A stretch of 64,000 nt of DNA from an uncultured Flavobacteriales bacterium (GCA_913020435.1 CAJVZZ010000010.1:1-64000); one strand, 5' to 3'; counted from the stretch's first letter, positions 1-10,549 are shown. Numbers and translations: made by a program. Notes: generated from the letters alone by a model not told the origin.

Positions 1-42
1 TGAATCAACGCCACCACTCATACCAACTACCACTCGTTTCAC
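1..42 (-). CDS. mnmA: tRNA-specific 2-thiouridylase MnmA, N-terminal fragment
   Basis: The first 14 codons of a minus-strand gene that runs off the left edge. They start at a GTG and read MKRVVVGMSGGVDS. SGGVDS is the PP-loop ATP-binding motif of the tRNA thiolases, and this N-terminal wording is that of MnmA/TrmU, which makes 2-thiouridine at position 34 of certain tRNAs. Only the motif is visible, so another PP-loop ATPase is possible but less likely. The gene is divergent from the LamG protein that follows. Confidence 0.8.
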   Translation of the reverse strand, partial: MKRVVVGMSGGVDS

Positions 43-199
43 AAGGCAAAAGTATGTTTTCTAGTTGCCTTTAAAGTTCATTGAATGCTAATTATTGCTT
101 TCCATAAAATTGATGATAAAACTCAATTATCGGAGCTGAATCAATTTTTAATTATTGCGTAAACACTATACATTTGAAGTTCTAATAAATGCTTGTACC

Positions 200-1720
200 A
201 TGCTCCGAATACTCACTACCATTCTTGTCTTAATGCTGTTTAACTCAGCAAATGCTCAAAATTTCGCACTTCAGTTTAACGGTTCAAATTCTGTTGTTGT
301 TCCCGATTCTTCCAAAGTGGAAATTGTAAACGGGTCGGGAATAGTTTTTAGCCTTTGGGTAAAAGCCGATTGGTCAACGGATAATTTTTATGTTTTTGAT
401 TGGGCCGATTCGTTAAATTACAAACAAGGAAACGATAACATGCGTTTCAATTTGCAAGGAATTAAAACTGGAGTAGCTCGATTTGGATTTTATTTTAATT
501 CAGCTTCACCAACAACGGTTGAGGCTAATTTATCGTCCAATAATAACGAATGGACAAATATTGTTTGCGCTTTAACGCCAAAAAGTATTGGCTCTGTAAC
601 TTCTACCTATCTGCAAAGTATTTATATAAATGGAGTATTGCAAGATAGTACCACAACAGTTGTCGCTGCTATAAATACAGGAAATAATTCCATTCATATT
701 AATAAAGGAAGTCACTTTAGAATAGGCAGTCGATACGGAGAGGATACGTTGACTTTTTATAAAGGTGCTCTGGATAATTTTCAAGTATCCACATTTGGTT
801 TAACTCATGCACAATTGAAAACATTGATTTGTGATAAAAATGCGCTGATGTCTCAAGCAGTATTGTTTTATGGATTTAATGATGGCTCAGGAAATAATGC
901 TTCGGATAGTTCAATTAGCAAGGCAGATGGATTAGTGAAAAATGGATTATGGGTTTCAGGAGCTACAAATTCAAACAATTTAATCCCAGTATTATCCTTT
1001 ATAGATGTTACAAAATCGCCTTCTTTAGAAGCTAAGTTTACGAATACCAGTATGCATGCAAGTACTTATAAATGGACTTTTGGAGATGGTGATTCAAGTA
1101 CCAATACCAACGAGTATCACAGTTATCCCAGGCCAGATACTTTTAAAGTCTGTCTTGAAGGTCAAAACGACTGCGGAAGAATTGGAAATAAAATATGCAA
1201 GGACGTTATCATCATTTGTCCAGAACCAAATATCAAACTAAAAAGTACAGTTGTAGGCAATAAAGCCATTTTCCGTGTAGATACGGCATCCAATTATTAT
1301 TTATATGCATGGGATTTTGGAGATAAATCTTGGGCGCGATCAGGCGCAGGATTAAGCGAAATTTTTTATGAATTTCCAACTAACGGAGCATACACTATAT
1401 GCGCCGCTGTGCGAAGTACCTGCGGAAGAGATACTTCTTGCAGATCAATCTTAATAGGTCCAACGGGTTTTGTAAGCCCTGTAAAAGCTGAGGGGTTTAG
1501 TGTTTATCCAAATCCTTTTGCCGATAATTTTAATATCAATAATCTAACAGGAAAAGAGTTTGATTTTGAAGTAGTTAATTCACTTGGATCCGCTATTGTA
1601 GAAAATAGTACAGTTACAAATACGGTTTTAATCTCTAGCGAATCTTGGACTCCAGGAGTCTATTTTCTGCGCATTTTCTCAGGTGGCAACTCCACCGTTC
1701 ATAGGTTGGTAAAACAGTAA
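200..1720 (+). CDS. LamG/PKD-domain protein secreted by T9SS
   Basis: Secreted, probably cell-surface protein of 506 aa. The ATG at 200 is preferred to an in-frame TTG at 155 because it opens directly on a signal peptide ending ANAQ at about residue 20. A concanavalin-like LamG region (about 20-230) is followed by two PKD-like segments (YKWTFGDGDSS and YAWDFGDKSW cores) with several cysteines. The C-terminus, from FSVYPNPF to HRLVKQ, is a type A T9SS sorting domain. By family this is a surface adhesin or carbohydrate-binding protein; no catalytic motif is seen, so a specific ligand cannot be given. It resembles the protein encoded at 3392-5917 in architecture. Confidence 0.85.
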   Translation: MLRILTTILVLMLFNSANAQNFALQFNGSNSVVVPDSSKVEIVNGSGIVFSLWVKADWSTDNFYVFDWADSLNYKQGNDNMRFNLQGIKTGVARFGFYFNSASPTTVEANLSSNNNEWTNIVCALTPKSIGSVTSTYLQSIYINGVLQDSTTTVVAAINTGNNSIHINKGSHFRIGSRYGEDTLTFYKGALDNFQVSTFGLTHAQLKTLICDKNALMSQAVLFYGFNDGSGNNASDSSISKADGLVKNGLWVSGATNSNNLIPVLSFIDVTKSPSLEAKFTNTSMHASTYKWTFGDGDSSTNTNEYHSYPRPDTFKVCLEGQNDCGRIGNKICKDVIIICPEPNIKLKSTVVGNKAIFRVDTASNYYLYAWDFGDKSWARSGAGLSEIFYEFPTNGAYTICAAVRSTCGRDTSCRSILIGPTGFVSPVKAEGFSVYPNPFADNFNINNLTGKEFDFEVVNSLGSAIVENSTVTNTVLISSESWTPGVYFLRIFSGGNSTVHRLVKQ

Positions 1721-1764
1721 GTTCTTCATGAACTATGGTTATTTTTGTTTGCAGTAAGGCAATT

Positions 1765-2190
1765 ATGAGACGTATCTTATTTTTATTTTTTTTGGTTTTT
1801 CTAGGAATTCAGGTTATTCGAATGGATTACGATCTTCCAGAGTCTCTTCCTGAAAATGATTTAATTGCACTTACGAACCCCACATTAGAGTTGGTTAACA
1901 TTCATTCAAAGTCTTGCTTTAATTGTCATTCGTACACAACTAATTTCACTTGGTATTCCCAATTGGCTCCACTTAGTTGGGTGATAATGAATAATGTCAT
2001 AGAAGCTAGAAGGCTTTTCAATTTTTCTAAAAATAATTAAATGATTGAAAAATTTGCTAAAGAAGCGGAATATGAAATTAACAAAGGTGCAATGCCTTTA
2101 ACTCCATATACTTGGACGCATAGTGGGGTAGATCTCAATGATGAGGAGAAAGCAGTTATGATAGAATGGCTGAATAATGTTGGCTACTAA
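1765..2190 (+). pseudogene. Haem-binding-domain protein broken by an in-frame TAA
   Basis: The N-terminal part (ATG at 1765, a membrane segment, then SCFNCHS, a CxxCH haem site, then WYSQLAPLSW) reads into an in-frame TAA at 2038-2040. The same frame continues at once with MIEKFAKEAEYEINKGAMP and a TYTW-like segment and ends at 2190. Both halves match the small haem_bd family of Bacteroidota, in which one polypeptide carries the CxxCH and the EEGEMP segment. The linker between NFS and GAMP is also a few residues shorter than usual. I read this as an inactivated gene; a sequencing error at the TAA is the alternative. The glycosyltransferase starts 6 bases downstream. Confidence 0.7.
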
Positions 2191-2196
2191 TCCTTT

Positions 2197-3402
2197 TTGA
2201 GTTTGTCCCTAAAAAAGCTTCTTTTTCTTACTACTCAATTGCCCTTTCCACCTGAAAGCGGCGGTGTAATTAAGAGTTTTCACCTCCTCCAATACTTTTG
2301 CCTGCACCATGAGGTAGCTTTAGGAACGCTGCTCAAAAACGATGATAAAAACGTTCAATCGACATTATTAACCAAGGTATCCTTAGCAGACTATATTGGG
2401 GTTGAAATAGTATCTGAACGGAATGCAGTAAATTATTTGAAAAGTGTTTTAGTCGGGAAAACCTTAAATGAATTCCGTAATTTCTCTAGTGAATTTAGAG
2501 TAAAAATTGAAACTCAGTTGATTGATACTGATCTGGTTTTTGTAGACCACTTCGAAATGTTTCAATATATCCCCAATAATTATTCTGGGAAGGTAGTTTT
2601 TCATGAGCACAATGCTGAATGGTTGCTTTGGGAACGGTTTTCAAAAATTGAAGAAAATCCTATAAAATCATTTCTTCTGAGATTTGAATCTAAGAGAATC
2701 CGCAAAAAAGAAATTGAATTTGTAAATCGATCCAACATCACTTTTGCTTCGCCAAATGATAAAAATCAACTTCAAAAAAACGGCGCAGAGGAGCAGAAAT
2801 TAGAAGAGACCTATCATTTGGGAAACGATAGTTTACTGGAACTCCCCAATCCTAACTATTCAACTCTGCCTAATGATATAATATTTATGGGTACACTAAG
2901 TTGGGAGGCAAATGTTGACGGATTACTCTATTTTTTAGCTGATATTTTCCCGATAATATTAACTATCAATCCGGATATAAAACTCAACATTGTAGGTCGT
3001 AAGCCAGATTACAGGCTCCTTGAAGCAGCTGAAAAACACGCTAAGAATATAGTTTTTCATGGCTTTATCGATAATATTGAAGATGTATTTAAACTGGGAA
3101 GAGTTTTTATTCTTCCATTGAGGTTTGGTAGTGGTATGAAGGTAAAGTGCCTCGATGCACTTTACAGCGGAATTCCAGTAGTTACTTCATCAATTGGCGC
3201 AGAAGGCATTGAACTTATCCACGATAAACACGCTTTTATTAGTGACCAACCATCACATTTTTCCACATTAGTTTTAGAGCTGCTATCTAACCCTGAAAAA
3301 TGGAAAATGATGAGTGAAGAGGGCAGGGCACTGGCCAAAAAGAAATATACTTGGCAGTCGCACCTTCAGCACATAGGAACTAAATTGAATTCTATTTTCT
3401 GA
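2197..3402 (+). CDS. Glycosyltransferase, GT4 family
   Basis: A 401-aa GT-B fold glycosyltransferase. The N-terminal half begins with FLTTQLPFPPESGG, the donor/acceptor loop wording of GT4 enzymes that act on membrane or surface glycans. The C-terminal half carries a nucleotide-sugar binding region (GTLSWEANVDGL, VGRKP, LPLRFGSGMKVK, SGIPVVTS). No membrane segment is seen. There is no ATG near the N-terminus: the start is TTG at 2197, with another TTG at 2203. The gene follows the broken haem-domain gene by 6 bases and overlaps the convergent LamG gene by 11 bases. The sugar and acceptor cannot be told from sequence alone. Confidence 0.8.
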   Translation: MSLSLKKLLFLTTQLPFPPESGGVIKSFHLLQYFCLHHEVALGTLLKNDDKNVQSTLLTKVSLADYIGVEIVSERNAVNYLKSVLVGKTLNEFRNFSSEFRVKIETQLIDTDLVFVDHFEMFQYIPNNYSGKVVFHEHNAEWLLWERFSKIEENPIKSFLLRFESKRIRKKEIEFVNRSNITFASPNDKNQLQKNGAEEQKLEETYHLGNDSLLELPNPNYSTLPNDIIFMGTLSWEANVDGLLYFLADIFPIILTINPDIKLNIVGRKPDYRLLEAAEKHAKNIVFHGFIDNIEDVFKLGRVFILPLRFGSGMKVKCLDALYSGIPVVTSSIGAEGIELIHDKHAFISDQPSHFSTLVLELLSNPEKWKMMSEEGRALAKKKYTWQSHLQHIGTKLNSIF

Positions 3403-5917
3403 TAAGGACTTCTCTGATTGAAGTGCCATTCTCAAACTGAATTTCTAGAATATAAGCTCCACTAGTTAATTCCTCAATATTCAATTCCGTTGCTATTGAA
3501 CTTACAACTTCAGACTGAACAAGTTCCTTTCCGGATAAATCAAATAATCTAATTTTACTTAGGTTTTCTCCTTCTATAATTACTTTTCCTTCACTAGGGT
3601 TAGGGTAAATAGAATAACCCTTTGAATTAATATCAGACATACTTAAGGTCTTATCGTAATCAAACAAACTGGAAATTTTGCTGGTGCATCCACCGACTGT
3701 AATTGTTGCAGAATATAATCCAGACTGGATAGGGTTATAAATTCGTTTGTTTTCGCCTACAACTATTCCATCTTTATCATACCATTGGTAGCTGTCTGCA
3801 GCAGTTGCGCTTAGTTCATTTCCGTTTTGAGTAATTGTTGGTGCAGCAGGAAGGGCTTTTACAGTTACGGTGTCTTTAGCCGAGTTTTTACAACCGGTAG
3901 TTCCATCTGTATAATTATAGGTTATGGAATGAATACCAACACCTGCAGCAATGGGCACGAAATTAAATCCAGAAATACCAGTAATTCCTGAAAACACTCC
4001 ACCGGTTGGGTTAGATCCATTAATTGAAAAGGCAGCGGATCCTTCACAAACTCTGCGCGATTGAAACGGAAGTATAAAAGTTACGACAGGTAAAGCAACA
4101 ACAGCTATGTTTTGACTTGCCGTATTTGTACAACTATTGGCGTCTGTAAAAGAATAAGTAACCGTATGAGAGCCGTTACCGACAACTTTAGCGTCAAACA
4201 TACCACCAGCTGAGCCATTTACTGAATACGAACCTCCAATTGGAAGTCCAGTGTTAAGAGTAAATGCTGAGCTGTCTTCACATATTGGATTAAATGCAGC
4301 TAAGGTAACCGCTGGTAAAGGATTGACTTTTAAGATTTGCGATGCAGTATCAGAACAGCCGTTGGCACCGGTATAGCGGTAAATAATTTTATGATTGCCT
4401 GGTCCAGCAGAATTAATAACGAATAAGTTGCCCGATACATATGGATTAATAAAAATTCCACCTGCAGGCATACCGCCTTTTAGTGTTTCAAAGCTAGTGG
4501 TATTGCAAATTGCGCTGAACGAGTTGAGTGAAACCGTTGGTTTTTGTCCTACTGACAATTGGAAGGAATTACTTGTATCGGTGCATCCATTAAAGCTCAG
4601 TGTCAAGTGGTATTTCCCTGATTGATGCGCTTTATAGCTCTTCATGGTATCATTAAGCAAAGCTTGTCCGTCCTTATACCATTGGTAATTAAAACCGGAA
4701 GTAGAGTTCTCTAATTTAACAGAATCGCCAATGCAAATCGCGCCAGTAGTGTCTTTGTGAATTGATTTGTTACTGGCAAAAGTTAGTAGATATTCTGCTG
4801 CTGATTGAGCTGTTAAAGCGAGGTTATTAGAACTTTGAGTTGAAGCAGCTGCAGTCCAACTTGTAACGCTGTTATTTGCTCTTTTCGCTAAATCAACAAA
4901 ACAAGAACTATTGTTTTTGTAGAACGAGTTTTCTAAATGGTAGTAGTTAATATTAGAACTAGGGTTTGTACCTCCAACATAATATACTCCCCAGTAGCGC
5001 GTAGTATCCGTTGACGAAACATTGGAAGGTACATTGGAAGAATTCGATTTTTTATCAACTCGATACATATGCACAGCATCTGGTCTTCCCGAAATACTTG
5101 TTGCTCTAAGCGAGTCTCCATTGGGGTGAGAGATGAAAATTAATGAAGGTGAACCGTAATTATGAACACTAGCATCGCCAATTGGGGCAGAAGAGGTTTG
5201 TCTTGTTGGTGAATTTAGAAGGGAACCTGTATGTCCATTTCCAGCATGGTCTGTTATCGTGTTTCCACTAACTTCATCTAATTTCCAATATGCTTCTAAT
5301 GATGAATAGTTAGGGTGAGAAGAGGAAACGGATTTACACATATAGTCTCTGATGGTGGATTGTGATATTCCTGCTTTCCAAACACTAATCTCATCCATTT
5401 CACCACTAAATGTTCTTGCTGGGTTATAATTCTGTCCAATTTGAAAAGTGGTATTGGTAGTGATACTTCCCCTTTGACTTTGTGAAGCCTCGAGTCTGCC
5501 ATCAACATAAATTTTCATTGTTTGGCCATCATATACACCAGCAATATGGTACCATTTACCAGTTGATAAAGAGCTTGTACCATTTAATTTATAGGAAGAT
5601 CTGCCCATACTGATAACAAACTGAAGTTTGTCATATGCTAGAGCACCACCATCACCAAAACGTAATAACGTTGGAGCACCATTTTCCTCTCCAAATAGTG
5701 AGGCTATGTTGGCTCCGGGTTGACTCGTATTCGTATTGAACTGATCAATCTTTACCCAACCCATAATTGTTAAGGCACTTCCACTTAAATTGATTGTGCC
5801 ACAGTTCACATAACTGGAACTGCCATTAAAGTCGAGCATTTTACCTGAGCCCTGAGCAAATATGATGGAGGAAAAACAAAAGAATAATGCTGTTATTGCT
5901 GGAGTATATATTTTCAT
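3392..5917 (-). CDS. LamG and PKD-like repeat protein secreted by T9SS
   Basis: 841-aa exported protein. It has a signal peptide ending at IIFAQ (residue 22), a LamG-like jelly-roll domain (about 25-220) and a segment rich in Asn/Ser. An Ig-like module follows (YQWYKDGQALLNDT, about 410-455), then three or four related modules each with a Cys near an SFxLNxGxPxGG pattern (about 460-700), and a type A T9SS tail beginning YSIYPNPSEGK. Likely anchored on or released from the cell surface as an adhesin. The 3' end overlaps the glycosyltransferase gene tail to tail by 11 bases, so neither has room for a separate terminator. Confidence 0.85.
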   Translation of the reverse strand: MKIYTPAITALFFCFSSIIFAQGSGKMLDFNGSSSYVNCGTINLSGSALTIMGWVKIDQFNTNTSQPGANIASLFGEENGAPTLLRFGDGGALAYDKLQFVISMGRSSYKLNGTSSLSTGKWYHIAGVYDGQTMKIYVDGRLEASQSQRGSITTNTTFQIGQNYNPARTFSGEMDEISVWKAGISQSTIRDYMCKSVSSSHPNYSSLEAYWKLDEVSGNTITDHAGNGHTGSLLNSPTRQTSSAPIGDASVHNYGSPSLIFISHPNGDSLRATSISGRPDAVHMYRVDKKSNSSNVPSNVSSTDTTRYWGVYYVGGTNPSSNINYYHLENSFYKNNSSCFVDLAKRANNSVTSWTAAASTQSSNNLALTAQSAAEYLLTFASNKSIHKDTTGAICIGDSVKLENSTSGFNYQWYKDGQALLNDTMKSYKAHQSGKYHLTLSFNGCTDTSNSFQLSVGQKPTVSLNSFSAICNTTSFETLKGGMPAGGIFINPYVSGNLFVINSAGPGNHKIIYRYTGANGCSDTASQILKVNPLPAVTLAAFNPICEDSSAFTLNTGLPIGGSYSVNGSAGGMFDAKVVGNGSHTVTYSFTDANSCTNTASQNIAVVALPVVTFILPFQSRRVCEGSAAFSINGSNPTGGVFSGITGISGFNFVPIAAGVGIHSITYNYTDGTTGCKNSAKDTVTVKALPAAPTITQNGNELSATAADSYQWYDKDGIVVGENKRIYNPIQSGLYSATITVGGCTSKISSLFDYDKTLSMSDINSKGYSIYPNPSEGKVIIEGENLSKIRLFDLSGKELVQSEVVSSIATELNIEELTSGAYILEIQFENGTSIREVLIRK

Positions 5918-5983
5918 AGTTGAACTTTATTAAATTTTAACCTGTCGCGAAGATACCAATACTATTTTTGGATTTTATAAAAC

Positions 5984-6538
5984 ATGGACCACATTCACAA
6001 ATTTAATAGCGAGCTTACTGAACTGCCATTCACTAATTGTTGTGTTTGCGAGGTTAACTTTAGTGAATCGGGAGTGAAGTATGTCGTAGAAAAGAGCTTT
6101 AAAAGAGTTTCGGAGAATGTGCAATACTCGATATATGAGTATGCGATTTGCTGGAATTGTGCTCAAACTTTCCAAGAAAAGATTAGTCCCGAATCCAATC
6201 AAACCATTCAGAATTATTTTTTAAATGAACTGAGTAATAGATCACCTCGTTTTTTTGATGAAAATCAAGACCCAATTGAAGTCTGTTTGTCAGAATGTAT
6301 GGTTAAGGGTACAAATACCTCAGAATTAACTGAATACACAATCTGTGGAGTATTTAGAGGCGGACAATTTTCCTTAGAGGCAATGCCTTACGTACTTAGT
6401 AGTGAGGTGCTTGAAGAAATAGCAGAACAACTTTCAGCGTCTACTAAGGATGAAATGGATGATTTTCGAGAAACCTATTTGGGCGGCCCACCAGAATTAG
6501 AAGAGCTTTTTAAAGGAAGACCTGTGGTGTTTTTATGA
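5984..6538 (+). CDS. Cysteine-rich protein of unknown function
   Basis: 184 aa, soluble and acidic, with no signal peptide. I do not recognise a named family. Two cysteine pairs sit near the N-terminus (NCCVCEVNF and CWNCAQTF) and two more Cys near the middle (VCLSECM), which suggests a zinc-ribbon-like metal site or disulfides. The C-terminus is acidic and ends in FKGRPVVFL. The ATG lies 66 bases from the divergent LamG gene, so the two may share a control region. Convergent with the ABC-F gene; a stem-loop lies between them. Confidence 0.6.
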   Translation: MDHIHKFNSELTELPFTNCCVCEVNFSESGVKYVVEKSFKRVSENVQYSIYEYAICWNCAQTFQEKISPESNQTIQNYFLNELSNRSPRFFDENQDPIEVCLSECMVKGTNTSELTEYTICGVFRGGQFSLEAMPYVLSSEVLEEIAEQLSASTKDEMDDFRETYLGGPPELEELFKGRPVVFL

Positions 6539-6559
6539 ACAAAATGTTGAATGTTCCGT

Positions 6560-6599
6560 GTTAAGTTTTGAATGTTTAGTGTTAAACTCAAAACTCAAC
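6560..6599. terminator. Stem-loop between convergent genes
   Basis: Arms GTTAAGTTTTGA (6560-6571) and TCAAAACTCAAC (6588-6599) pair over 12 bases with one G-T mismatch across a loop of 16. It lies between the stops of two convergent genes, so it could end transcription from both sides, although there is no clean T-run. Confidence 0.45.
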
Positions 6600-6614
6600 C
6601 TAAGCTTCAGCAGT

Positions 6615-8267
<1,653 letters not shown>

Positions 8268-8353
8268 TTAGCGTTTATTGACCTTATAGATCGATAATTC
8301 ATTCCTAATGTCATTAGTAAAACTTAGATTTGAGCTACCAAAAAATTTATACA

Positions 8354-8791
8354 ATGACAAAAGCAGAAATAGTAACGGCAAAAGGAACAATGAAGGTGGA
8401 GTTTTATGATAATGACGCTCCCAATACAGTAGCAAATTTTGTAAAGCTGAGCAAAGAAGGCTATTATGATGGATTGAATTTCCACAGAGTACTTAACGAT
8501 TTTGTAATTCAAGGTGGTTGCCCAGATGGAACTGGAGCAGGTGGACCCGGTTACAGTATTGATTGCGAATTAACTGGCGATAATCAATATCACGATAGAG
8601 GTGTATTGAGTATGGCTCATGCAGGAAAAAACACAGGTGGATCTCAGTTTTTTGTCTGTCACAGTAGAAATAACACTTCTCATCTAGATAAAGTCCATAC
8701 TTGTTTTGGAAAAGTAGTTGACGGTTTAGACGTGATCGATGCAATTCGTGAAGGTGATAAGATTGAAAAGGTTACGATTCAGGATGCGTAA
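8354..8791 (+). CDS. Cytoplasmic cyclophilin-type peptidyl-prolyl isomerase
   Basis: 145 aa from the ATG at 8354; an in-frame TTG at 8330 would add 8 residues not expected in the family. Cyclophilin signatures are clear: NFHRVLNDFVIQGG (catalytic Arg and FxxQGG), GVLSMAHAGKNTGGSQFF and HLDKVHTCFGKV. It catalyses cis-trans isomerisation of X-Pro bonds during protein folding. No signal peptide, so cytoplasmic, unlike the exported cyclophilin at 27175-28011. Its last 8 bases overlap the start of the YceI gene (ATGCGTAA), which suggests coupled translation. Confidence 0.92.
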   Translation: MTKAEIVTAKGTMKVEFYDNDAPNTVANFVKLSKEGYYDGLNFHRVLNDFVIQGGCPDGTGAGGPGYSIDCELTGDNQYHDRGVLSMAHAGKNTGGSQFFVCHSRNNTSHLDKVHTCFGKVVDGLDVIDAIREGDKIEKVTIQDA

Positions 8792-9323
8792 TTTATTAAT
8801 GATAGTTGCATTTGCTCTGCTTGGCCATTTTGGTCAAGCACAGCAAATTGTACAATCAGCATCCCAAGTCAATTTTGAAATCGATGGAATTGGCTGGTCT
8901 ACTGTTGAAGGTTCTATTAAAGGGATGAAAGGAAGTGTTAGCTGGACTGGAAATTTAGTAAACAACTCTTTTAACGTATGCATCAATCCAGCGTCTGTAT
9001 TTACTGATAACGAGGAGCGTGATGAACATCTTAAAAATGAAGATTTCTTCAATGTTTCTAAGTTTTCAGAAATTTGTTTCGTAAGCTCGAGTATTATAAA
9101 AGATGGCACCAGTTATAAAGCCAATGGAAATCTGACCATTTTAGGAGTTTCTAAAAAAGTTTCGTTCCCATTTGCAGTAACTAGAAATAACGGTACAACC
9201 GTTCTGACAGGTAAGCTTGAAATCAATCGATTTGATTACAGTCTTGCTGCAGAAAGTTACACTAGTACTATTATGGTGGACGATATGGTGAGTGTCGAAA
9301 TTATTTGTGCTCTGAAAAATTAA
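8784..9323 (+). CDS. YceI family periplasmic lipocalin-like protein
   Basis: 179 aa starting at ATG 8784, which overlaps the upstream stop and opens on a signal peptide (MRNLLMIVAFALLG to GQAQ). The mature part fits YceI: an early IDGIGWSTVEGSIKG strand, a central NVCINPASVFTDNEERDEHL segment, then LTILGVSKKVSFPF and a C-terminal DDMVSVEI. YceI proteins are extracytoplasmic beta-barrels that bind isoprenoid or other lipids; the ligand here is unknown. Confidence 0.88.
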   Translation: MRNLLMIVAFALLGHFGQAQQIVQSASQVNFEIDGIGWSTVEGSIKGMKGSVSWTGNLVNNSFNVCINPASVFTDNEERDEHLKNEDFFNVSKFSEICFVSSSIIKDGTSYKANGNLTILGVSKKVSFPFAVTRNNGTTVLTGKLEINRFDYSLAAESYTSTIMVDDMVSVEIICALKN

Positions 9324-9368
9324 CCAGCACATTATCAATTAACCACAAAGTTCTATCTACATTCTGCG

Positions 9369-9749
9369 AATGAAAATGAAATTGCAAACAAGGTTATTGG
9401 TTGCGCGATTGAAGTTCATCTTAAACTAGGTCCGGAATTATTAGAGAGTGCTTACCAAGAATGTTTGTTTTATAAAATTCAGAAAGAAGGGCTTTTCGTC
9501 TAGAAGGAATTCCCTATGCCTTTGGTCTTTGAAGAAGTAAAATTAGAATGTGGTTATCGCATTGATTTATTGGTTGAAAACAAACCTGTAATTGAGTTGA
9601 AAAGTGTTGAGTCGTTAAATGATGTTCATCTAGCTCAAACGTTGACCTACATAAAACTTGGCAATTTTAAGCTTGAATTATTGATCAAGTTTAATGTTGC
9701 ATTGCTAAAGCAAGGAATTCGAAGAGTGATAAATGGAGAGTTGGGCTAG
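9369..9749 (+). pseudogene. GxxExxY protein (PD-(D/E)XK-like), inactivated
   Basis: The frame from 9369 reads NENEIANKVIGCAIEVHLKL and then GPELLESAYQE, the GxxExxY signature region. It hits TAG at 9501-9503 and continues in frame through MPLVFEEVKL, CGYRIDLLVE, IELKSVESLNDVHLAQ and LTYIKLGNFK to a stop at 9749. Relatives have Gln (CAG) or similar at the TAG, so one C-to-T change explains the break. There is also no usable start in frame: the nearby ATG is in another frame, so the 5' end is damaged too. The family has a PD-(D/E)XK nuclease-like fold (D in YRIDLL, ExK in IELKS); its biological role is not established. Confidence 0.85.
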
Positions 9750-9754
9750 AGATC

Positions 9755-9863
9755 TAACCACAAAGTACTCTAAGATGGCTCAAAGTTCACAAAGGATTTA
9801 TTACAACGTATAGTCAAGAACTCGTTGTGTTCTCTGTGAAAAGCTTTTTGATCTTTGTGGTTA
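9755..9863. repeat. 109-bp inverted-repeat element (copy A)
   Basis: Perfect 11-base ends TAACCACAAAG / CTTTGTGGTTA. Internal sequence contains repeated CAAAG/CACAAAGG words on the left and GTTGTG/CTGTG words on the right, so the whole element can fold back on itself. Related to copies at 22598-22711 and 37554-37659. Confidence 0.65.
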
Positions 9864-9866
9864 TAG

Positions 9867-10116
9867 ATGACGAACTATATTGAAGAAACTTGAATTGCGT
9901 CCAGTGCTTTAATCAGTAAAAGCAAACAATCGGTTGCGATTAAGGCATTGAACAGTACCTTTGAATTCGAAGAAAATGACGATTTAAGCGGAGATTTCAA
10001 GAAAGTATAATCTTGAGGTTTTGAAGAATGTACTAGCAGATTGTGGCTTAGAAATCAAAAAGGAGTTTAACGATAGTCGAAGCTATTCTATGAATGTTTT
10101 TTTAGTGAAGAATTAA
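9867..10116 (+). pseudogene. Decayed short gene of unknown identity
   Basis: From ATG 9867 the frame reads MTNYIEET, meets TGA, and continues in frame as ASSALISKSKQSVAIKALN followed by an acidic stretch to about 10005. A one-base shift then gives YNLEVLKNVLADCGLEIKKE and ends NVFLVKN at 10116. Both parts look like normal coding sequence for this genome (charged, amphipathic, no low-complexity). I do not recognise the family. At least one stop and one frameshift make it non-functional. Confidence 0.5.
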
Positions 10117-10173
10117 ACGCGAGTTCACCCAACAAAAGGTTCAGAACTGCGTCAATATTTAAAAGGAGTTATA

Positions 10174-10549
10174 ATGAAGCAAGCAATTTGGAAAGACACG
10201 TTAATAGCGGAAAGCGATAGCACCATAAAACATTGGGGGAGACGCTTACTTTCTTGCTGAGGATATTAAAAAAGAATTTTTCAAATCTTCTGAAACAGCA
10301 AGGGTTTGTCATTGGAAGAGAACTGCTTCGTATTATTCGATGGAAGTAAATGGAGAATTGAGTGAGGATGAGGCATGATATTATCCCGAAGCAAAAGATA
10401 TGACAAAGAATATTGAAGGTCATGTTACTTTTTGGCGAGGCGTTCAAGTGATAGATGTGTTATTAGCTAAACCAAGATATTATTCACGTCATTCCCGTAA
10501 AAACGGGAACCTCCTAACTGAAACGAGAGTCCAATCAAGTTGGGAATGA
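10174..10549 (+). pseudogene. DUF427 protein, frameshifted and with a nonsense codon
   Basis: A good ribosome site (AAAGGAG) precedes ATG 10174. The product reads MKQAIWKDTLIAESDSTIK, shifts frame near 10236 (run of G in ATTGGGGGAG), and resumes as DAYFLAEDIKKEFFKSSETA and RVCHWKRTASYYSMEVNGE. It then has TGA where DUF427 proteins have Trp (A-W-YYPEA), and ends with NIEGHVTFWRGVQV. DUF427 members are about 92-125 aa. The open frame beyond about 10460 runs into the palindromic repeat at 10488-10551 and is not part of the domain. Clear pseudogene. Confidence 0.8.

Larger units (their letters stand above)
9340..9863. mobile_element. Inverted-repeat-bounded unit carrying a dead GxxExxY gene
   Basis: TAACCACAAAG at 9340-9350 and its exact reverse complement CTTTGTGGTTA at 9853-9863 bound 524 bases that hold the GxxExxY pseudogene. 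A third, directly repeated copy of the 11-mer lies at 9755-9765. The right-hand part (9755-9863) is itself an inverted-repeat element with relatives at 22.6 kb and 37.6 kb. I recall GxxExxY genes commonly lying beside CACAAAG or CACGAAG-type repeats; that the two move together is my inference. No target-site duplication is obvious. Confidence 0.5.

Noticed and set aside
155..199. N-terminal extension of the first LamG protein from TTG 155
   Set aside because: The signal peptide begins at the ATG at 200; the extension would place 15 polar residues before it.
9369..10549. Stop-codon recoding (for example TGA as Trp) to explain broken genes
   Set aside because: TAA, TAG and TGA all interrupt frames, frameshifts are also present, and the many intact genes use all three stops normally.
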